Shown here piece by piece: positions 9,284-18,603 of a stretch of 64,000 bases of DNA. The stretch is from K23-9 sp964460665. Lineage in GTDB: Bacteria > Planctomycetota > Planctomycetia > Pirellulales > Pirellulaceae. The stretch lies in the NCBI GenBank assembly GCA_964460665.1, contig CAYWSL010000008.1:1-64000 (forward strand). Reading direction: 5' to 3'. The notes beneath the pieces are model-generated. The model did no database searches, was not told the DNA's origin, and saw only the letters and a list, made by a program, of their open reading frames with translations. The position numbers and the translations under genes are program-made. Position 1 is the stretch's first letter, and each line of letters begins with the position of its first letter.

Positions 9284-10012
9284 TTAGTGTTTGCAGGCGC
9301 AGTCGTCTTTTTTCAAAACAACTTCGGTTGCTGCGTCCAAGTTGCACGCGTTGCCCTCATCGGTGTCGATGTGAACTTCCAACTTGGCTGCTTCGTCGGC
9401 GCGAACCAGGACGTCTTCAAAGGTCACGCTGCAATCGTTGCTGGTGATCTTCAAGTTCATCATGTCGCCGTTTTTGACGCCGTAGAAATCAGCGTCTGCA
9501 AAATTCATGTGTACGTGTCGTGCCGCGCGAATCACGCCTTGGTCCAATTGAACCGTTCCAGCAGGGCCAACCAGAACGCAACCTGGCGTTCCGTCGATCT
9601 TGCCGCTGTGACGAACAGGAGCATCGATGCCTAGCGAGATGGAATCGGTCAGAGCCAATTCAACTTGGCTAGCACCACGAGTCGGTCCCAAAACGCGAAC
9701 ATTGGGCAGCATGCGGCGGCGCGGGCCGACGATCATGACCGTTTGTTTGGCAGCGTAGAAACCGTCCTGATACAGATCCTTTTCGGGATTCAGAACGCTG
9801 CCGCGGCCGAATAGTGTTTCGACGTGTTCGTCAGTCAAGTGTACGTGGCGTGCCGAAATGCTGACACGAAGATTGGGTTTGCCGTTGACCCATCCCGGTG
9901 GGCTGTTGTGCCCCATGGCTGCGGCGATGCCGCTAGCAGACGGTGCCGTTCCGCCGTGAATGGCTTTGCGGACCAGTTGTTCGATTTGATTTCGATCGAT
10001 TGTTTGATTCAT
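9284..10012 (-). CDS. pduL: PduL-type phosphotransacylase
   Basis: A 242-residue PduL enzyme, which converts acyl-CoA plus phosphate to acyl-phosphate and recycles CoA inside the BMC. It has two beta-barrel PduL domains with the zinc-binding HVH motif in each: VSISARHVHLTDEHV near residue 50 and RAARHVHMNFADAD near residue 175. Between them lie LPNVRVLGPTRGASQVEL and a GPAGTVQLDQGV segment. The N-terminus IDRNQIEQLVRKAIHG is an encapsulation-peptide helix followed by a flexible Gly/Ser/Pro linker. It lies second in the operon, 53 nt after the regulator. The PduL class, rather than Pta, is the one linked to BMCs. Confidence 0.95.
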   Translation of the reverse strand: MNQTIDRNQIEQLVRKAIHGGTAPSASGIAAAMGHNSPPGWVNGKPNLRVSISARHVHLTDEHVETLFGRGSVLNPEKDLYQDGFYAAKQTVMIVGPRRRMLPNVRVLGPTRGASQVELALTDSISLGIDAPVRHSGKIDGTPGCVLVGPAGTVQLDQGVIRAARHVHMNFADADFYGVKNGDMMNLKITSNDCSVTFEDVLVRADEAAKLEVHIDTDEGNACNLDAATEVVLKKDDCACKH

Positions 10013-10065
10013 CGTTGCTTATCGTTGTCGGTTTGAAGGCAGCCAAGCGGGCTGTGTCCAACTTG

Positions 10066-10959
10066 TTACTGTGTCTTGCCTGATTCAGCTTTTGAGGCCG
10101 CTGAATCTTGTGTCGCCGGTTGTGACGTTTCTGACGATTCGAGCTGAGCTTGAGCGTCGCGGTGACTTTTCGCGACGTCGACTTGAGATCCGGAGCCTAA
10201 CACTAGCCCCACGCCATGAGTTTCGAGGATTTCTTTCCAGTGAGAATCCACCGCAGAGTCGGTAACCACCGCGTGCACCTCCTCCAACCCGCACAACCTA
10301 CTGAGACTCACGCGGCCGAACTTGCTGCTGTCCGCCACTACAATCGCTTGATCCGCTGCAGCCAGCATCGCCTTCTCACTTTCAACCAGCATCATGTCGC
10401 TGTTGAAGTAGCCGCGATCAGTGATTCCCGCTACCGACAAGAAGGCTTTGCTGACGTTGATCGTCCCGATCATCGCATCGGTCATTGGCCCGATCGCTAC
10501 ACCGCGTTGGCCTTGAACACAGCCACCGATCATCACCAAAGCGGTGACGTCGCTGCTGCTTAGCAAGTGAGCAATCGGCAAGCTGTTCGTGACAACCTGC
10601 AAAGGGCGGCCAACCAAGTGCCGTGCCAGTTCATAAGTCGTGCTGCCACCATCCAAAAGGATCGTGTCATGGTCTTCGATCAGCTGGGCCGCAACCGCAC
10701 CAATCGCAGCCTTCGCTGGCCATTGGTTGTCGCGACGTGATTCAAAGATCCGCATCGTTGCTGGCTTGCCCGTCCAGAAGACGCCGCCGTGCGTTCGGCG
10801 TGCATCGCCCGTCTGTTCCAGTTGCTCCAGGTCGCGACGGATCGTCGATTCACTGACCTCTAGAGACTCCGCCAGTTCACCAAGCACCGCAAATCCGCGA
10901 GCCTGTACAAGCTCGCGGAGTCGATCGCGTCGTGACTCGGTTGGCAATGGACTTCCCAC
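10066..10959 (-). CDS. DeoR-family transcriptional regulator of the BMC operon
   Basis: A DeoR-family repressor of 297 residues, first gene of the BMC operon. The N-terminal winged helix reads SRRDRLRELVQARG then SESTIRRDLEQLEQTGDA. The sugar-phosphate-sensing domain has the family Asp-Gly-Gly-Ser-Thr (TILLDGGSTTYELARHL), FLSVAGITDRGYFNSD and VVADSSKFGRVS. A Gln/Ser/Thr-rich tail of about 40 residues follows. I choose the GTG at 10959, preceded by AGAAGAGATCCCG, because the longer open frame would start at a TTG (11037) and overlap repeated operator-like sites. DeoR members usually sense a phosphorylated sugar, here plausibly fuculose- or rhamnulose-1-phosphate. Confidence 0.9.
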   Translation of the reverse strand: MGSPLPTESRRDRLRELVQARGFAVLGELAESLEVSESTIRRDLEQLEQTGDARRTHGGVFWTGKPATMRIFESRRDNQWPAKAAIGAVAAQLIEDHDTILLDGGSTTYELARHLVGRPLQVVTNSLPIAHLLSSSDVTALVMIGGCVQGQRGVAIGPMTDAMIGTINVSKAFLSVAGITDRGYFNSDMMLVESEKAMLAAADQAIVVADSSKFGRVSLSRLCGLEEVHAVVTDSAVDSHWKEILETHGVGLVLGSGSQVDVAKSHRDAQAQLESSETSQPATQDSAASKAESGKTQ

Positions 10960-11010
10960 CGGGATCTCTTCTGAAAGGAAACGAGAGGCAAAAATGGCAT
11001 CTCCTGATAG

Positions 11011-11100
11011 TTTTCCGTCATCCGTGATAGAAAGCAAGCAGCTTTTCCATTTCGTGACAGAAAACAGGCATGTTTATTGCATTCAGCTCTCTTTCTGACG
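11011..11100. promoter_or_regulatory. Operator-like repeats upstream of the DeoR/BMC operon
   Basis: Two direct copies of CGTGAYAGAAAR lie at 11023-11034 and 11053-11064, exactly 30 bp apart (about three helical turns). An inverted copy, TTTTCCGTCA, at 11011-11020 pairs with the first across a 4-nt centre. Another inverted copy, CTTTCTGACG, is at 11091-11100. They sit just upstream of the GTG start chosen for the DeoR gene. DeoR-family repressors typically bind repeated elements and regulate themselves, so this is a reasonable operator cluster for the BMC operon. The repeats are seen; the binding is inferred. Confidence 0.6.
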
Positions 11101-11249
11101 TTGCTGGGGGATCGTTCAAGCGTATTAAAATGGGGGGATTAAGCGGATTTGACGGCCTTCGAGCGGGAATTCCCTCCATCACACGACTTTTCTGCTTGGG
11201 CTAGAATTTCCAGCTTCTGTCCGAACATCCATGCCCACCGCGGCCGCCC

Positions 11250-12821
11250 ATGCCCTCTACTGCCTTTCCGCCCATGCTCGCTTTGCGATTCGTTTTTGCT
11301 GCTGTTTTCACGACCATCAGCACGGCTTGTTTTGCCGCCAACCCGAACATCATTTTCATCCTGGCAGACGACCAGGGATTCGGCGATGTGTCAGCGCTGA
11401 ACGCAGAGTCAAAGATCCCGACGCCGAATATTGACCGGATCGCTCACGAAGGCATGATCTTCGCGGATGGCCATTCGTCATCCGCAGTTTGTACGCCGAC
11501 CAGATATTCGGTTTTGACTGGCCGCTACCACTGGCGAACGCATTTGCAAAAAGGCGTCTTGGGCGGCTTCTCCAAGCCATTGATTTCGAGTGGCCGTCTA
11601 ACTGTCGCGTCGATGTTGAAGCAGCACGGCTATTCGACAGCCTGCATTGGCAAGTGGCACTTGGGCTGGGACTGGCCCATCAAAGGCGGTGGCACTGCCA
11701 ATGATAAAGGCGATTTCTCTGGCAAGTTCAAGGGTGGTTGGGATGTCGACTACGCCGGCCAAATCAAGAACGGCCCCTGCGATCTTGGGTTCGATCGTTT
11801 CTTTGGAATCAGCGCATCGCTGGACATGCCGCCATACGTGTTCGTCAGCGACCGCACACCAACCGAAATCGCGACGGTTGAAAAAGCGTTCCATCGAAAG
11901 GGCCCAGCCGGAGCCAACTTTGAAGCCGTGGACGTGTTGCCACGGATCACCGAAGAAACCGTAAAGTTCATCAACGCGCGGGCCAAACAGGACAATCCGT
12001 TCTTTGTTTACTTTCCGCTTAACGCGCCGCACACACCGATTGTGCCCGACGAAAACTGGAAGGGCAAAAGCGGTGTCAATCGATACGGCGACTTCACCAT
12101 GCAAGTCGATTGGACGGTTGGTCAAGTTTTGAAGGCACTAGACGACAACGGAATCGCCGACAACACACTGGTTATCTTCACCACAGACAACGGCTGTTCG
12201 CCGCAAGCCAACTTCTCCGAACTGGAAGCGGCTGGCCATGATCACAACTACATCTACCGCGGCCACAAAGCCGACATCTTCGAAGGCGGACATCGTGTTC
12301 CCTTCGTCGCTCGCTGGCCCGCCAAAGTGAAGGCTGGATCGAAGACAGAGCAGTTGGTTGGCCAGATCGACTTGCTGGCGACGGCTGCAGAAATCGTCGG
12401 CGCCAATGTGGACGAAGGTGGCGAAGACAGTTTTTCATTCTTACCAGTCTTAACAGGAGCGGCGTCCGAGCCGATTCGCGATACGATCGTTTCGCAGTCA
12501 ATCGGCGGGCAATTCGCGGTACGTGACGGTGATTGGAAACTTTGTTTGTGCCCTGGAAGTGGCGGCTGGAGCGCGCCGCGGCCTGGGCGCGTTGACATGT
12601 CCGCCATGCCGCCGATTCAGTTGTTCAATCTGGCCGACGACCCAGGCGAGACCAAGAACTTGCAAGCCGATCACCCTGATCGCGTCGCCAAGATGAAGGC
12701 GATACTTAGCAGGATCATCGACAACGGGCGTTCAACGGACGGTCCAAAATTAGAAAACGATGTTCCCGTGGTGATGATCAAGCCGATCGCGAAAAAACGC
12801 GCTGCGCAGAAGAAAAAGTAG
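11250..12821 (+). CDS. Secreted arylsulfatase-family sulfatase
   Basis: A 523-residue formylglycine-dependent sulfatase that removes sulfate esters from substrates outside the cytoplasm. After a signal peptide (LRFVFAAVFTTISTACFA) the enzyme opens with NIIFILADDQGFGD, giving the metal-binding Asp pair at 40-41. The modification motif C-x-P-x-R is CTPTR, with Cys81 as the formylglycine precursor, in SSAVCTPTRYSVLTGRY. Metal ligands recur in TTDNGCSPQ. A Lys-rich C-terminus (KKRAAQKKK) is odd. Starts at 11250 or 11274 are both possible. It diverges from the DeoR/BMC operon across about 290 nt, which suggests joint use: desulfation of a fucose- or rhamnose-containing glycan before BMC metabolism. 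Confidence 0.92.
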   Translation: MPSTAFPPMLALRFVFAAVFTTISTACFAANPNIIFILADDQGFGDVSALNAESKIPTPNIDRIAHEGMIFADGHSSSAVCTPTRYSVLTGRYHWRTHLQKGVLGGFSKPLISSGRLTVASMLKQHGYSTACIGKWHLGWDWPIKGGGTANDKGDFSGKFKGGWDVDYAGQIKNGPCDLGFDRFFGISASLDMPPYVFVSDRTPTEIATVEKAFHRKGPAGANFEAVDVLPRITEETVKFINARAKQDNPFFVYFPLNAPHTPIVPDENWKGKSGVNRYGDFTMQVDWTVGQVLKALDDNGIADNTLVIFTTDNGCSPQANFSELEAAGHDHNYIYRGHKADIFEGGHRVPFVARWPAKVKAGSKTEQLVGQIDLLATAAEIVGANVDEGGEDSFSFLPVLTGAASEPIRDTIVSQSIGGQFAVRDGDWKLCLCPGSGGWSAPRPGRVDMSAMPPIQLFNLADDPGETKNLQADHPDRVAKMKAILSRIIDNGRSTDGPKLENDVPVVMIKPIAKKRAAQKKK

Positions 12822-12897
12822 AGGAAAACCGGCTGCGTAGCAGCTGGCGAATTCGACAGGTGCCTACGTGTCAGCGCTCGCTGCTCCTCGACAGCCT

Positions 12898-15800
12898 TTA
12901 GTCGATCACGACGGGACTTGGGGGCCAGTGTGGTGAGTGGATTTCGTAGATCTTGCCGTCTTGGCTTTCCACGACAAACGTGCCGCCCATTCGGGCGTTC
13001 ATGGTGCTGGACTGACCGGGTTTGATCTTACGACCTCGGTTGCGACGGCCTTCCGGCGTGATCGGATAGACGGTGATTTCTGTATCCGCATCATTGCGAA
13101 ATTCAAAACCAATTGGTAGCCGAACAGTTCCCGAAGGACTGGTGTGGATCGCTGGCAACATGTTTAGTTTCTTGGGCGGATGAGTCGACTTCAGCATGAT
13201 GCTAAGCTCCTGCAAGACCTTCGGCGAAACTGTCTCGGCGATGCTGTTTTTCTCGGCGTGCCCAAGATGCGGCGGCGAATCGCCGCTGTGGCTGTACAGT
13301 TCTTGTGTCACCATTTCGCCGGTGCCAAAGTCACGCCATTCAACGTACCGGTATTTCTCTGTTCGCATCGCGTACCCCATGTACTCGTTGCCTTCCGATT
13401 TGCGGTAGTACTGACTGACGGCACCCTGGTGAATGCGAGCGGTTGCGTCGTGCAAAATAGGCACCAGACTTTTGCCTTCGACAAAGTCCGGAGCTTCGAT
13501 GCCCGTCAACTCGCACAGCGTGGGGTAAATATCCAACAACTCAACCACCGACTCGGAAACTTGGCCAGCTGTTTTCTTCATGCTGGGGGCCGAGATGATG
13601 AAGGGAACCCGAGCATCGATTTCGTAGTTCGTCATCTTTCCCCAGCCGCGATATTCTCCCAGCTTGTAGCCGTGGTCGCTCCACAGTACGACGATTGTGT
13701 TTTCGACTAGGCCTTCTTCTTCCAGGGCGTCCAGCAAACGCCCGATCTGGGCGTCGACATAGCTGACGCAGGCTCGGTAGCCGTGAATCAATCGCCGCGA
13801 AGTTTCCGTGTCGACTTCGCGATCACTCCACGGCGCCGGCGTGCGCATCATGTCGACGTAGTGCGAAAATTCGCTATTGTTGTGCATCGCGTACTTCGGA
13901 GCACCGCGCGGCGTTGATTGATCGGTCAACACAGGCAGTTTGTCGGGATCGTGCATGTCCCAGTACTTCTTGGGCGCGACGAAGGCTAGGTGCGGGCGGA
14001 TATAGCCCATCGCAAGAAAGAACGGCTGGTCGCCTTGACCAAGTCGCCGGAGGTCTTCGATGCACATGTCAGTCCGAGCCCCATCCAGCAGTTTGTTGTC
14101 TGGCAGATCGGGCGCTGCGGTGGCAGGCGGACGCAGGTTGTTTTTGCGCCAATCACGCTGTGGCAGCTTGGCCATTTCTTCGCGAATCAGGTCACGCGTC
14201 CCTTTGGGATAAGGGTAAGGCAATCCTGGCAGACTGCGAATCGGCTCGCTCCACGATTGTGGATCCGGTGTTGGGTTGTGATAGATCTTGCCGTGGCTGA
14301 CGGCGGTATAGCCTGACTTGCGCAGCCATTGTGGAAGCGTCACAGCATCCGGTTTGGCTTCGCGGAAGTGAATCGGTAGTGTCCACACACCCAGCGTGTC
14401 AGGACGCAAGCCCGTCATCAGGCTCGCGCGAGATGGATTACAGACCGCCACCTGACAATACGCTCGATTGAACCGAGTACCGTTGGCGGCCAAGCGATCC
14501 ATGTTGGGCGTGACCGCCAGTTCGTTTCCATAACATCCCAGTGTTGGCCGAAGATCGTCGACTGCGATGAACAAGACATTCGGTTTCTTGCTATCGGATT
14601 TGGCGACCGTATCGGCTTGTTTGTCTTCGTTGGGGCCGATAGCGATCAGCGAACCGGTGGTGCGAAAGTAGATCACGCCTTCCGAAATCGCGGGTGTCGC
14701 CAAACACGGTTCGCCCAAGCGACTACGAGAAAGCAATTCGAATTCTGGCTTTGCAGCGATCACAAACACCGTACCGTCTTCGGCTGCGCAGTAGACTTTG
14801 TTGTCCGCTGCGACCAATGAAGCGACCAAGTACGCGCCACCTGGCAGGCGTTTTTCGTACATCTTTTCGCCGGTTTCTGCGTGGAAGCAACGCATCACGC
14901 CGCGGGTTTCCGCCACATAGATGTAGTCGCCCACGACAACAGGTGACGGCATGTACGCGCCGCCTTTGTCGACTCGCCAAATCAAGCCAGCCTCTGCGGG
15001 CGAGTCTGCATCGGACAAGTTACCTTTCGCGTCCGTGCGAACGGCAATCACTGGCGATTGGCCACCATGCGAACTGGTGATGTAGATCCGATCGTTGACG
15101 ACAAATGGCGTGGGAACTGGGTTGTCACCGCCTCCTTCTAGACGCCAAGTTTCGTCGCCGGTTGCCAGGTCGTAGGCCACAATCCAAGGCCAACCGTTAA
15201 CGACAATTTGTCCGCGTCCGCCGACCTCGTGAATCAACGGTGTACCCCAACTGCGTTCGCAATCGTCTTTGCGAGACTGTCGCCAGATTTCTTCGCCGTC
15301 CTCTAGTTTCAGCGCGGTGATGTACGGGTTCTCGGGGTCGTCGCAAACCAAAACGATGTGACGGTCGTGAATCGACGGCGAACTACCATAGCCCCAGCCG
15401 GTTCCGTACTTACTAATGTCGACGACGCCCAGATCCTTCTTCCATTTCAGGTTGCCATCCAAGTCGTAGCAGTACAGGCCTTCGGAGCCGAAGAAGGCAA
15501 CGACGTTGTCACCATCGATCGCAACGGTGGAGTTGGCGTGCGAAGACTTGGAGTGCCGAGTCGCTTTGGGAATTCCCGTGTGAGCGGTCTGGCGCCATAG
15601 CTCTTTACCGGACATTTTGTCGTAGCAAAGTACGATCCAGGCCTGTTCGTCATTGTCGTCTGCCGCATCAATGTTGCCGCCACGACCAACTTGCAGCGGA
15701 ACGTCACCGCTTGCCGAAACCGCGGTAGCGATGAACAGGCGGTCCCCGACGATCGTGGGACAAGAGTGCCCCAGTCCAGGAATGGATGATTTCCAAAGGA

Positions 15801-16026
15801 CCGATGCGTCATCCGGGTTGGTCACGTCCCAGCCATCGGCCGTCGCGAATCCGTTTGCCAAGCCGGTTGCACCGACGCCGCGAAACGCAGGCCAGTCCGT
15901 TTGGTTAAGCTGATCAGCCCACACGATTGAACCAGCTAGAAGCAGGCATGCGAAAGTAAACCATGTTGATGCGCACACAACCGTTTGGCGGAAGGGACTT
16001 GCCTGGTGAGGAGCCATCTGATTCAT
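12898..16026 (-). CDS. Three-module protein: PQQ-type beta-propeller, sulfatase, small beta domain
   Basis: One uninterrupted 1042-residue frame. A signal peptide is followed at about 45-470 by PQQ/BamB-like propeller repeats (for example GKELWRQTAHTG, LKLEDGEEIWRQ, YDLATGDETWRLEG). From 481 a complete iduronate-2-sulfatase-like sulfatase begins (PNVLFIAVDDLRPTLGCYG) with formylglycine motif CNPSR (Cys529). The last 85 residues (FRNDADTEITVYPI, IKPGQSSTMNARMGG, FVVESQDGKIYEIH) resemble a VHL-beta-type sandwich; that last call is tentative. The propeller may bind or position the substrate. It converges on the previous sulfatase gene. No frameshift or repeat marks the junction at about 470-480, so the fusion appears genuine. 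Confidence 0.88.
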   Translation of the reverse strand: MNQMAPHQASPFRQTVVCASTWFTFACLLLAGSIVWADQLNQTDWPAFRGVGATGLANGFATADGWDVTNPDDASVLWKSSIPGLGHSCPTIVGDRLFIATAVSASGDVPLQVGRGGNIDAADDNDEQAWIVLCYDKMSGKELWRQTAHTGIPKATRHSKSSHANSTVAIDGDNVVAFFGSEGLYCYDLDGNLKWKKDLGVVDISKYGTGWGYGSSPSIHDRHIVLVCDDPENPYITALKLEDGEEIWRQSRKDDCERSWGTPLIHEVGGRGQIVVNGWPWIVAYDLATGDETWRLEGGGDNPVPTPFVVNDRIYITSSHGGQSPVIAVRTDAKGNLSDADSPAEAGLIWRVDKGGAYMPSPVVVGDYIYVAETRGVMRCFHAETGEKMYEKRLPGGAYLVASLVAADNKVYCAAEDGTVFVIAAKPEFELLSRSRLGEPCLATPAISEGVIYFRTTGSLIAIGPNEDKQADTVAKSDSKKPNVLFIAVDDLRPTLGCYGNELAVTPNMDRLAANGTRFNRAYCQVAVCNPSRASLMTGLRPDTLGVWTLPIHFREAKPDAVTLPQWLRKSGYTAVSHGKIYHNPTPDPQSWSEPIRSLPGLPYPYPKGTRDLIREEMAKLPQRDWRKNNLRPPATAAPDLPDNKLLDGARTDMCIEDLRRLGQGDQPFFLAMGYIRPHLAFVAPKKYWDMHDPDKLPVLTDQSTPRGAPKYAMHNNSEFSHYVDMMRTPAPWSDREVDTETSRRLIHGYRACVSYVDAQIGRLLDALEEEGLVENTIVVLWSDHGYKLGEYRGWGKMTNYEIDARVPFIISAPSMKKTAGQVSESVVELLDIYPTLCELTGIEAPDFVEGKSLVPILHDATARIHQGAVSQYYRKSEGNEYMGYAMRTEKYRYVEWRDFGTGEMVTQELYSHSGDSPPHLGHAEKNSIAETVSPKVLQELSIMLKSTHPPKKLNMLPAIHTSPSGTVRLPIGFEFRNDADTEITVYPITPEGRRNRGRKIKPGQSSTMNARMGGTFVVESQDGKIYEIHSPHWPPSPVVID

Positions 16027-16155
16027 GTTGTCTTCTTGGCGGATTGATCGGCAAACGCTGGTCGGATTGCATTGGGTTACCGACGATTCTAATCCGTTTC
16101 AAACCCATCGTGTTTTGGCGGCCGATCGGTCCGAGTCGTTTCATAGCGATCGAGC

Positions 16156-17676
16156 TTAGGATGCGATCCGATCGCCTTCGTCAATGAACGAGTAGTCCAT
16201 GTTTAGATCTTCAAGAAGCAATCGACTGGAGATCCGACTGGATTCGTAGATCACCGGTAGTCCGCTGCCAGGGTGCGTGCCGCCGCCGACTAAATAGACG
16301 CCCGCGACTTCGTCGAATCGATTTTTGGGGCGGCGGTGAAGCATTTGCCCCAGGTTGTGTGCCAAGTTGAATGTCGCGCCGCGGTAAATCTTGTGCTTGT
16401 GTTCCCAGTCGTGCGGAGTGATTCGGTGCTCAACGCGAATGCGATCGCGAATGTCGCCCAATCCGATGGCAGAAAGCTGATCCAGGGTCAGTTCGCGAAA
16501 CGAATCGGCTTCCTTGGTCCAATCAACGTTGGGATGTTGATGTGTGACCGGTACCAGCACGTAAAGCGAACTGTGGCCTGCTGGAGCCAGTGAGTCGTCG
16601 GTGACTGAGGCATTTTGCACGTAGATCGATGGATCTTGACTTAGCACATGCTCTTGCTCGATTTCGACCAAATTTCGTTCGTAATCAGAACTGATGTGAA
16701 TGCTGTGGTGCGGAAGATCGTCGTAGCGTCCTTTCAAGCCCAGGTACAACATGAATGTACTGCATGAAAAACGCTTCTTGGCGATGGATTCATCGCTCCA
16801 GCGTTTTCGCTTTGCGTTGGGAATAGTCTGCGTGATCCAGTTTGCGAAGTCAGCATTCACGACGAAAGCGTCCGCCTGATATTCGCCCTGCTTGGTCACC
16901 AGCGACTTCAGACGTTTGCCATCCATCTTCGCCGATTCGACTGATTCGCCCAGATGAAATTTCACGCCCATTGATTTCGCGATCTCTGCCATCCGCTGGC
17001 TAACGCGGCAGCAGCCACCCATGGGGTGCCACACGCCGTGTTCGTACTCAAGGAACGACAGAATGCTGAACAGGCTGGGGCATTGGAACGGTGACATGCC
17101 CAAGTACTTGGACTGAAACGCAAACGCGATTACCAACCGCGGATCTGAAAAGTAGCGTTCCAATTCCGAACCGACCGAGCGGAATGGGTGCAGATGTTTG
17201 GCGGCGGACATCAGAGACGGCCTGATAAGATCGAACACCGAACCGAAAGGCGACTCCAAGACAGGCCGGAATTTTTCCAGTTTGACCCGGTTGTCATCCA
17301 TGTAGCGTTTGAACGCGCCGGCGTCTTGAGGAGCGAACTGAGATATTTGCCGATCCATTTCGGCTAGGTCCGGCGTGCAGTCCAGTTGCCCGCCAGCGCC
17401 AAACGTCAGCCGGTATTGCGGATCCAACCGCTTCATCGGAACCTCTTCCATCAAGTCCCGGTCGACACTGCGAAAAATCTCTTTCAGGACTCGTGGGTAC
17501 AAAAAGAACGTCGGCCCGCAATCGAATCGAAAGTCATCGATTTCGATCGCTGATGTTCGGCCGCCAACACGGTCCATACGCTCCAGGACGGTGACGTCGC
17601 AGCCCGCCTTGGCAAGCTGCATCGCGGTGGCCAAACCACCGGGGCCAGCGCCGACAATCACTACTTTCTTAGTCAC
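16156..17676 (-). CDS. CrtI-type phytoene/diapophytoene desaturase-family flavoenzyme
   Basis: A 506-residue FAD-dependent carotenoid desaturase/oxidase-family protein. The dinucleotide-binding motif VVIVGAGPGGLATAMQLAKA is at the N-terminus, followed by RVGGRTSAIEIDDFRFDCGP. The C-terminal CrtI signature is GVYLVGGGTHPGSGLPVIYE. The start is a GTG, supported by an AGGA 7 nt upstream. It likely acts on a C30 or C40 carotenoid backbone, in line with the pink pigment of many planctomycetes; phytoene desaturase, diapophytoene desaturase and carotenoid oxidase cannot be separated here. No other carotenoid gene is adjacent. Confidence 0.85.
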   Translation of the reverse strand: MTKKVVIVGAGPGGLATAMQLAKAGCDVTVLERMDRVGGRTSAIEIDDFRFDCGPTFFLYPRVLKEIFRSVDRDLMEEVPMKRLDPQYRLTFGAGGQLDCTPDLAEMDRQISQFAPQDAGAFKRYMDDNRVKLEKFRPVLESPFGSVFDLIRPSLMSAAKHLHPFRSVGSELERYFSDPRLVIAFAFQSKYLGMSPFQCPSLFSILSFLEYEHGVWHPMGGCCRVSQRMAEIAKSMGVKFHLGESVESAKMDGKRLKSLVTKQGEYQADAFVVNADFANWITQTIPNAKRKRWSDESIAKKRFSCSTFMLYLGLKGRYDDLPHHSIHISSDYERNLVEIEQEHVLSQDPSIYVQNASVTDDSLAPAGHSSLYVLVPVTHQHPNVDWTKEADSFRELTLDQLSAIGLGDIRDRIRVEHRITPHDWEHKHKIYRGATFNLAHNLGQMLHRRPKNRFDEVAGVYLVGGGTHPGSGLPVIYESSRISSRLLLEDLNMDYSFIDEGDRIAS

Positions 17677-17833
17677 GCTAAATCCTGTTCCACTGGCAAG
17701 TGAATTAATGAGTTGTGAGCGATGCTTCCTGCCTGCCTGTCTTCTTCACTCGATTTGCGGCTGCAAGCCTATCCCACTTACGCACTGGTGCCCGGAATTG
17801 TAGTGCCAAAGGCAAGCGGTAGTCAGCAGAGCG

Positions 17834-18574
17834 TCACAACGTGCCTTCGGCAATACCCGCTTTGATTTCCCGATTTACAACATCGTCGATATAGACTCGG
17901 TCAAACGCCTTGTCTTCGATCTTCAGCCGATCGGCGACTTCTTTGCATCGTGCGACGACAGTGGCAATCTTTTCTTTTTGCAGCGGCTTAATAAGAGCGT
18001 TGCCGCCGATCGACGCGTCGTACTCGGACACCATTTCCAGCACATAGTCAAAGTCGATCGCCGTGACTCGATCCATTTCAACACCCCATCGCAGTCGCGA
18101 AAACTGTTTCGATGCATCGTCAGGAAAAGAATTGGCGTTGTATTTGACGAATGCTTCGACCGCCTGCAAGTCACCCCACTGCATCACAGGGATCCGAATC
18201 AGCCGCGTCATCACTCCGGCTGATTGCCAATCCTCATACTTGCCGCGTTCCATGTCTTTGGCGAATTCTTCCAGTGAATTCAGCGTCTTCTGTTTTTCCT
18301 CGGGCGCGATCAAGCTCTGTTCGATATTGGGCATGTACGTGCCGCGCATCGTTCGGATCGCAAGCTCGGTGCGTTGCTGAAACAGCAACCAAGTCATCAC
18401 AGAGCAGCCGATAAAAAAGATCATGCCCAGGATCAGCATGCCCGCCATGATCGCGGGCATCCAGCCGGGGCCTGGCTCATCATCGTTTGACGCGTCACCT
18501 GAATCGCCATCAGCCCCAACCGATTTTCCTTCCGGCTTTTTCGCCTCTTCTTCGAGATCGATTGAATCAGCCAT
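17834..18574 (-). CDS. Hypothetical single-pass membrane protein
   Basis: A 246-residue protein of no recognised family. The first 37 residues are highly acidic and disordered (Glu/Asp/Gly/Lys-rich, ending DDEPGPGW). One strong membrane helix follows (AIMAGMLILGMIFFIGCSV), then a soluble helical domain of about 180 residues with motifs EEFAKDMERGKYEDWQSAG and FDYVLEMVSEYDAS. The topology suggests a cytoplasmic acidic tail and an exported domain, or the reverse. It lies 29 nt upstream of the greA stop, downstream of greA on the same strand, so it may be cotranscribed with it. The start ATG is clear but has no strong ribosome binding site. Confidence 0.7.
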   Translation of the reverse strand: MADSIDLEEEAKKPEGKSVGADGDSGDASNDDEPGPGWMPAIMAGMLILGMIFFIGCSVMTWLLFQQRTELAIRTMRGTYMPNIEQSLIAPEEKQKTLNSLEEFAKDMERGKYEDWQSAGVMTRLIRIPVMQWGDLQAVEAFVKYNANSFPDDASKQFSRLRWGVEMDRVTAIDFDYVLEMVSEYDASIGGNALIKPLQKEKIATVVARCKEVADRLKIEDKAFDRVYIDDVVNREIKAGIAEGTL

Positions 18575-18603
18575 TGGAATCCCAGGTAGACGTGACGCAA
18601 AAA

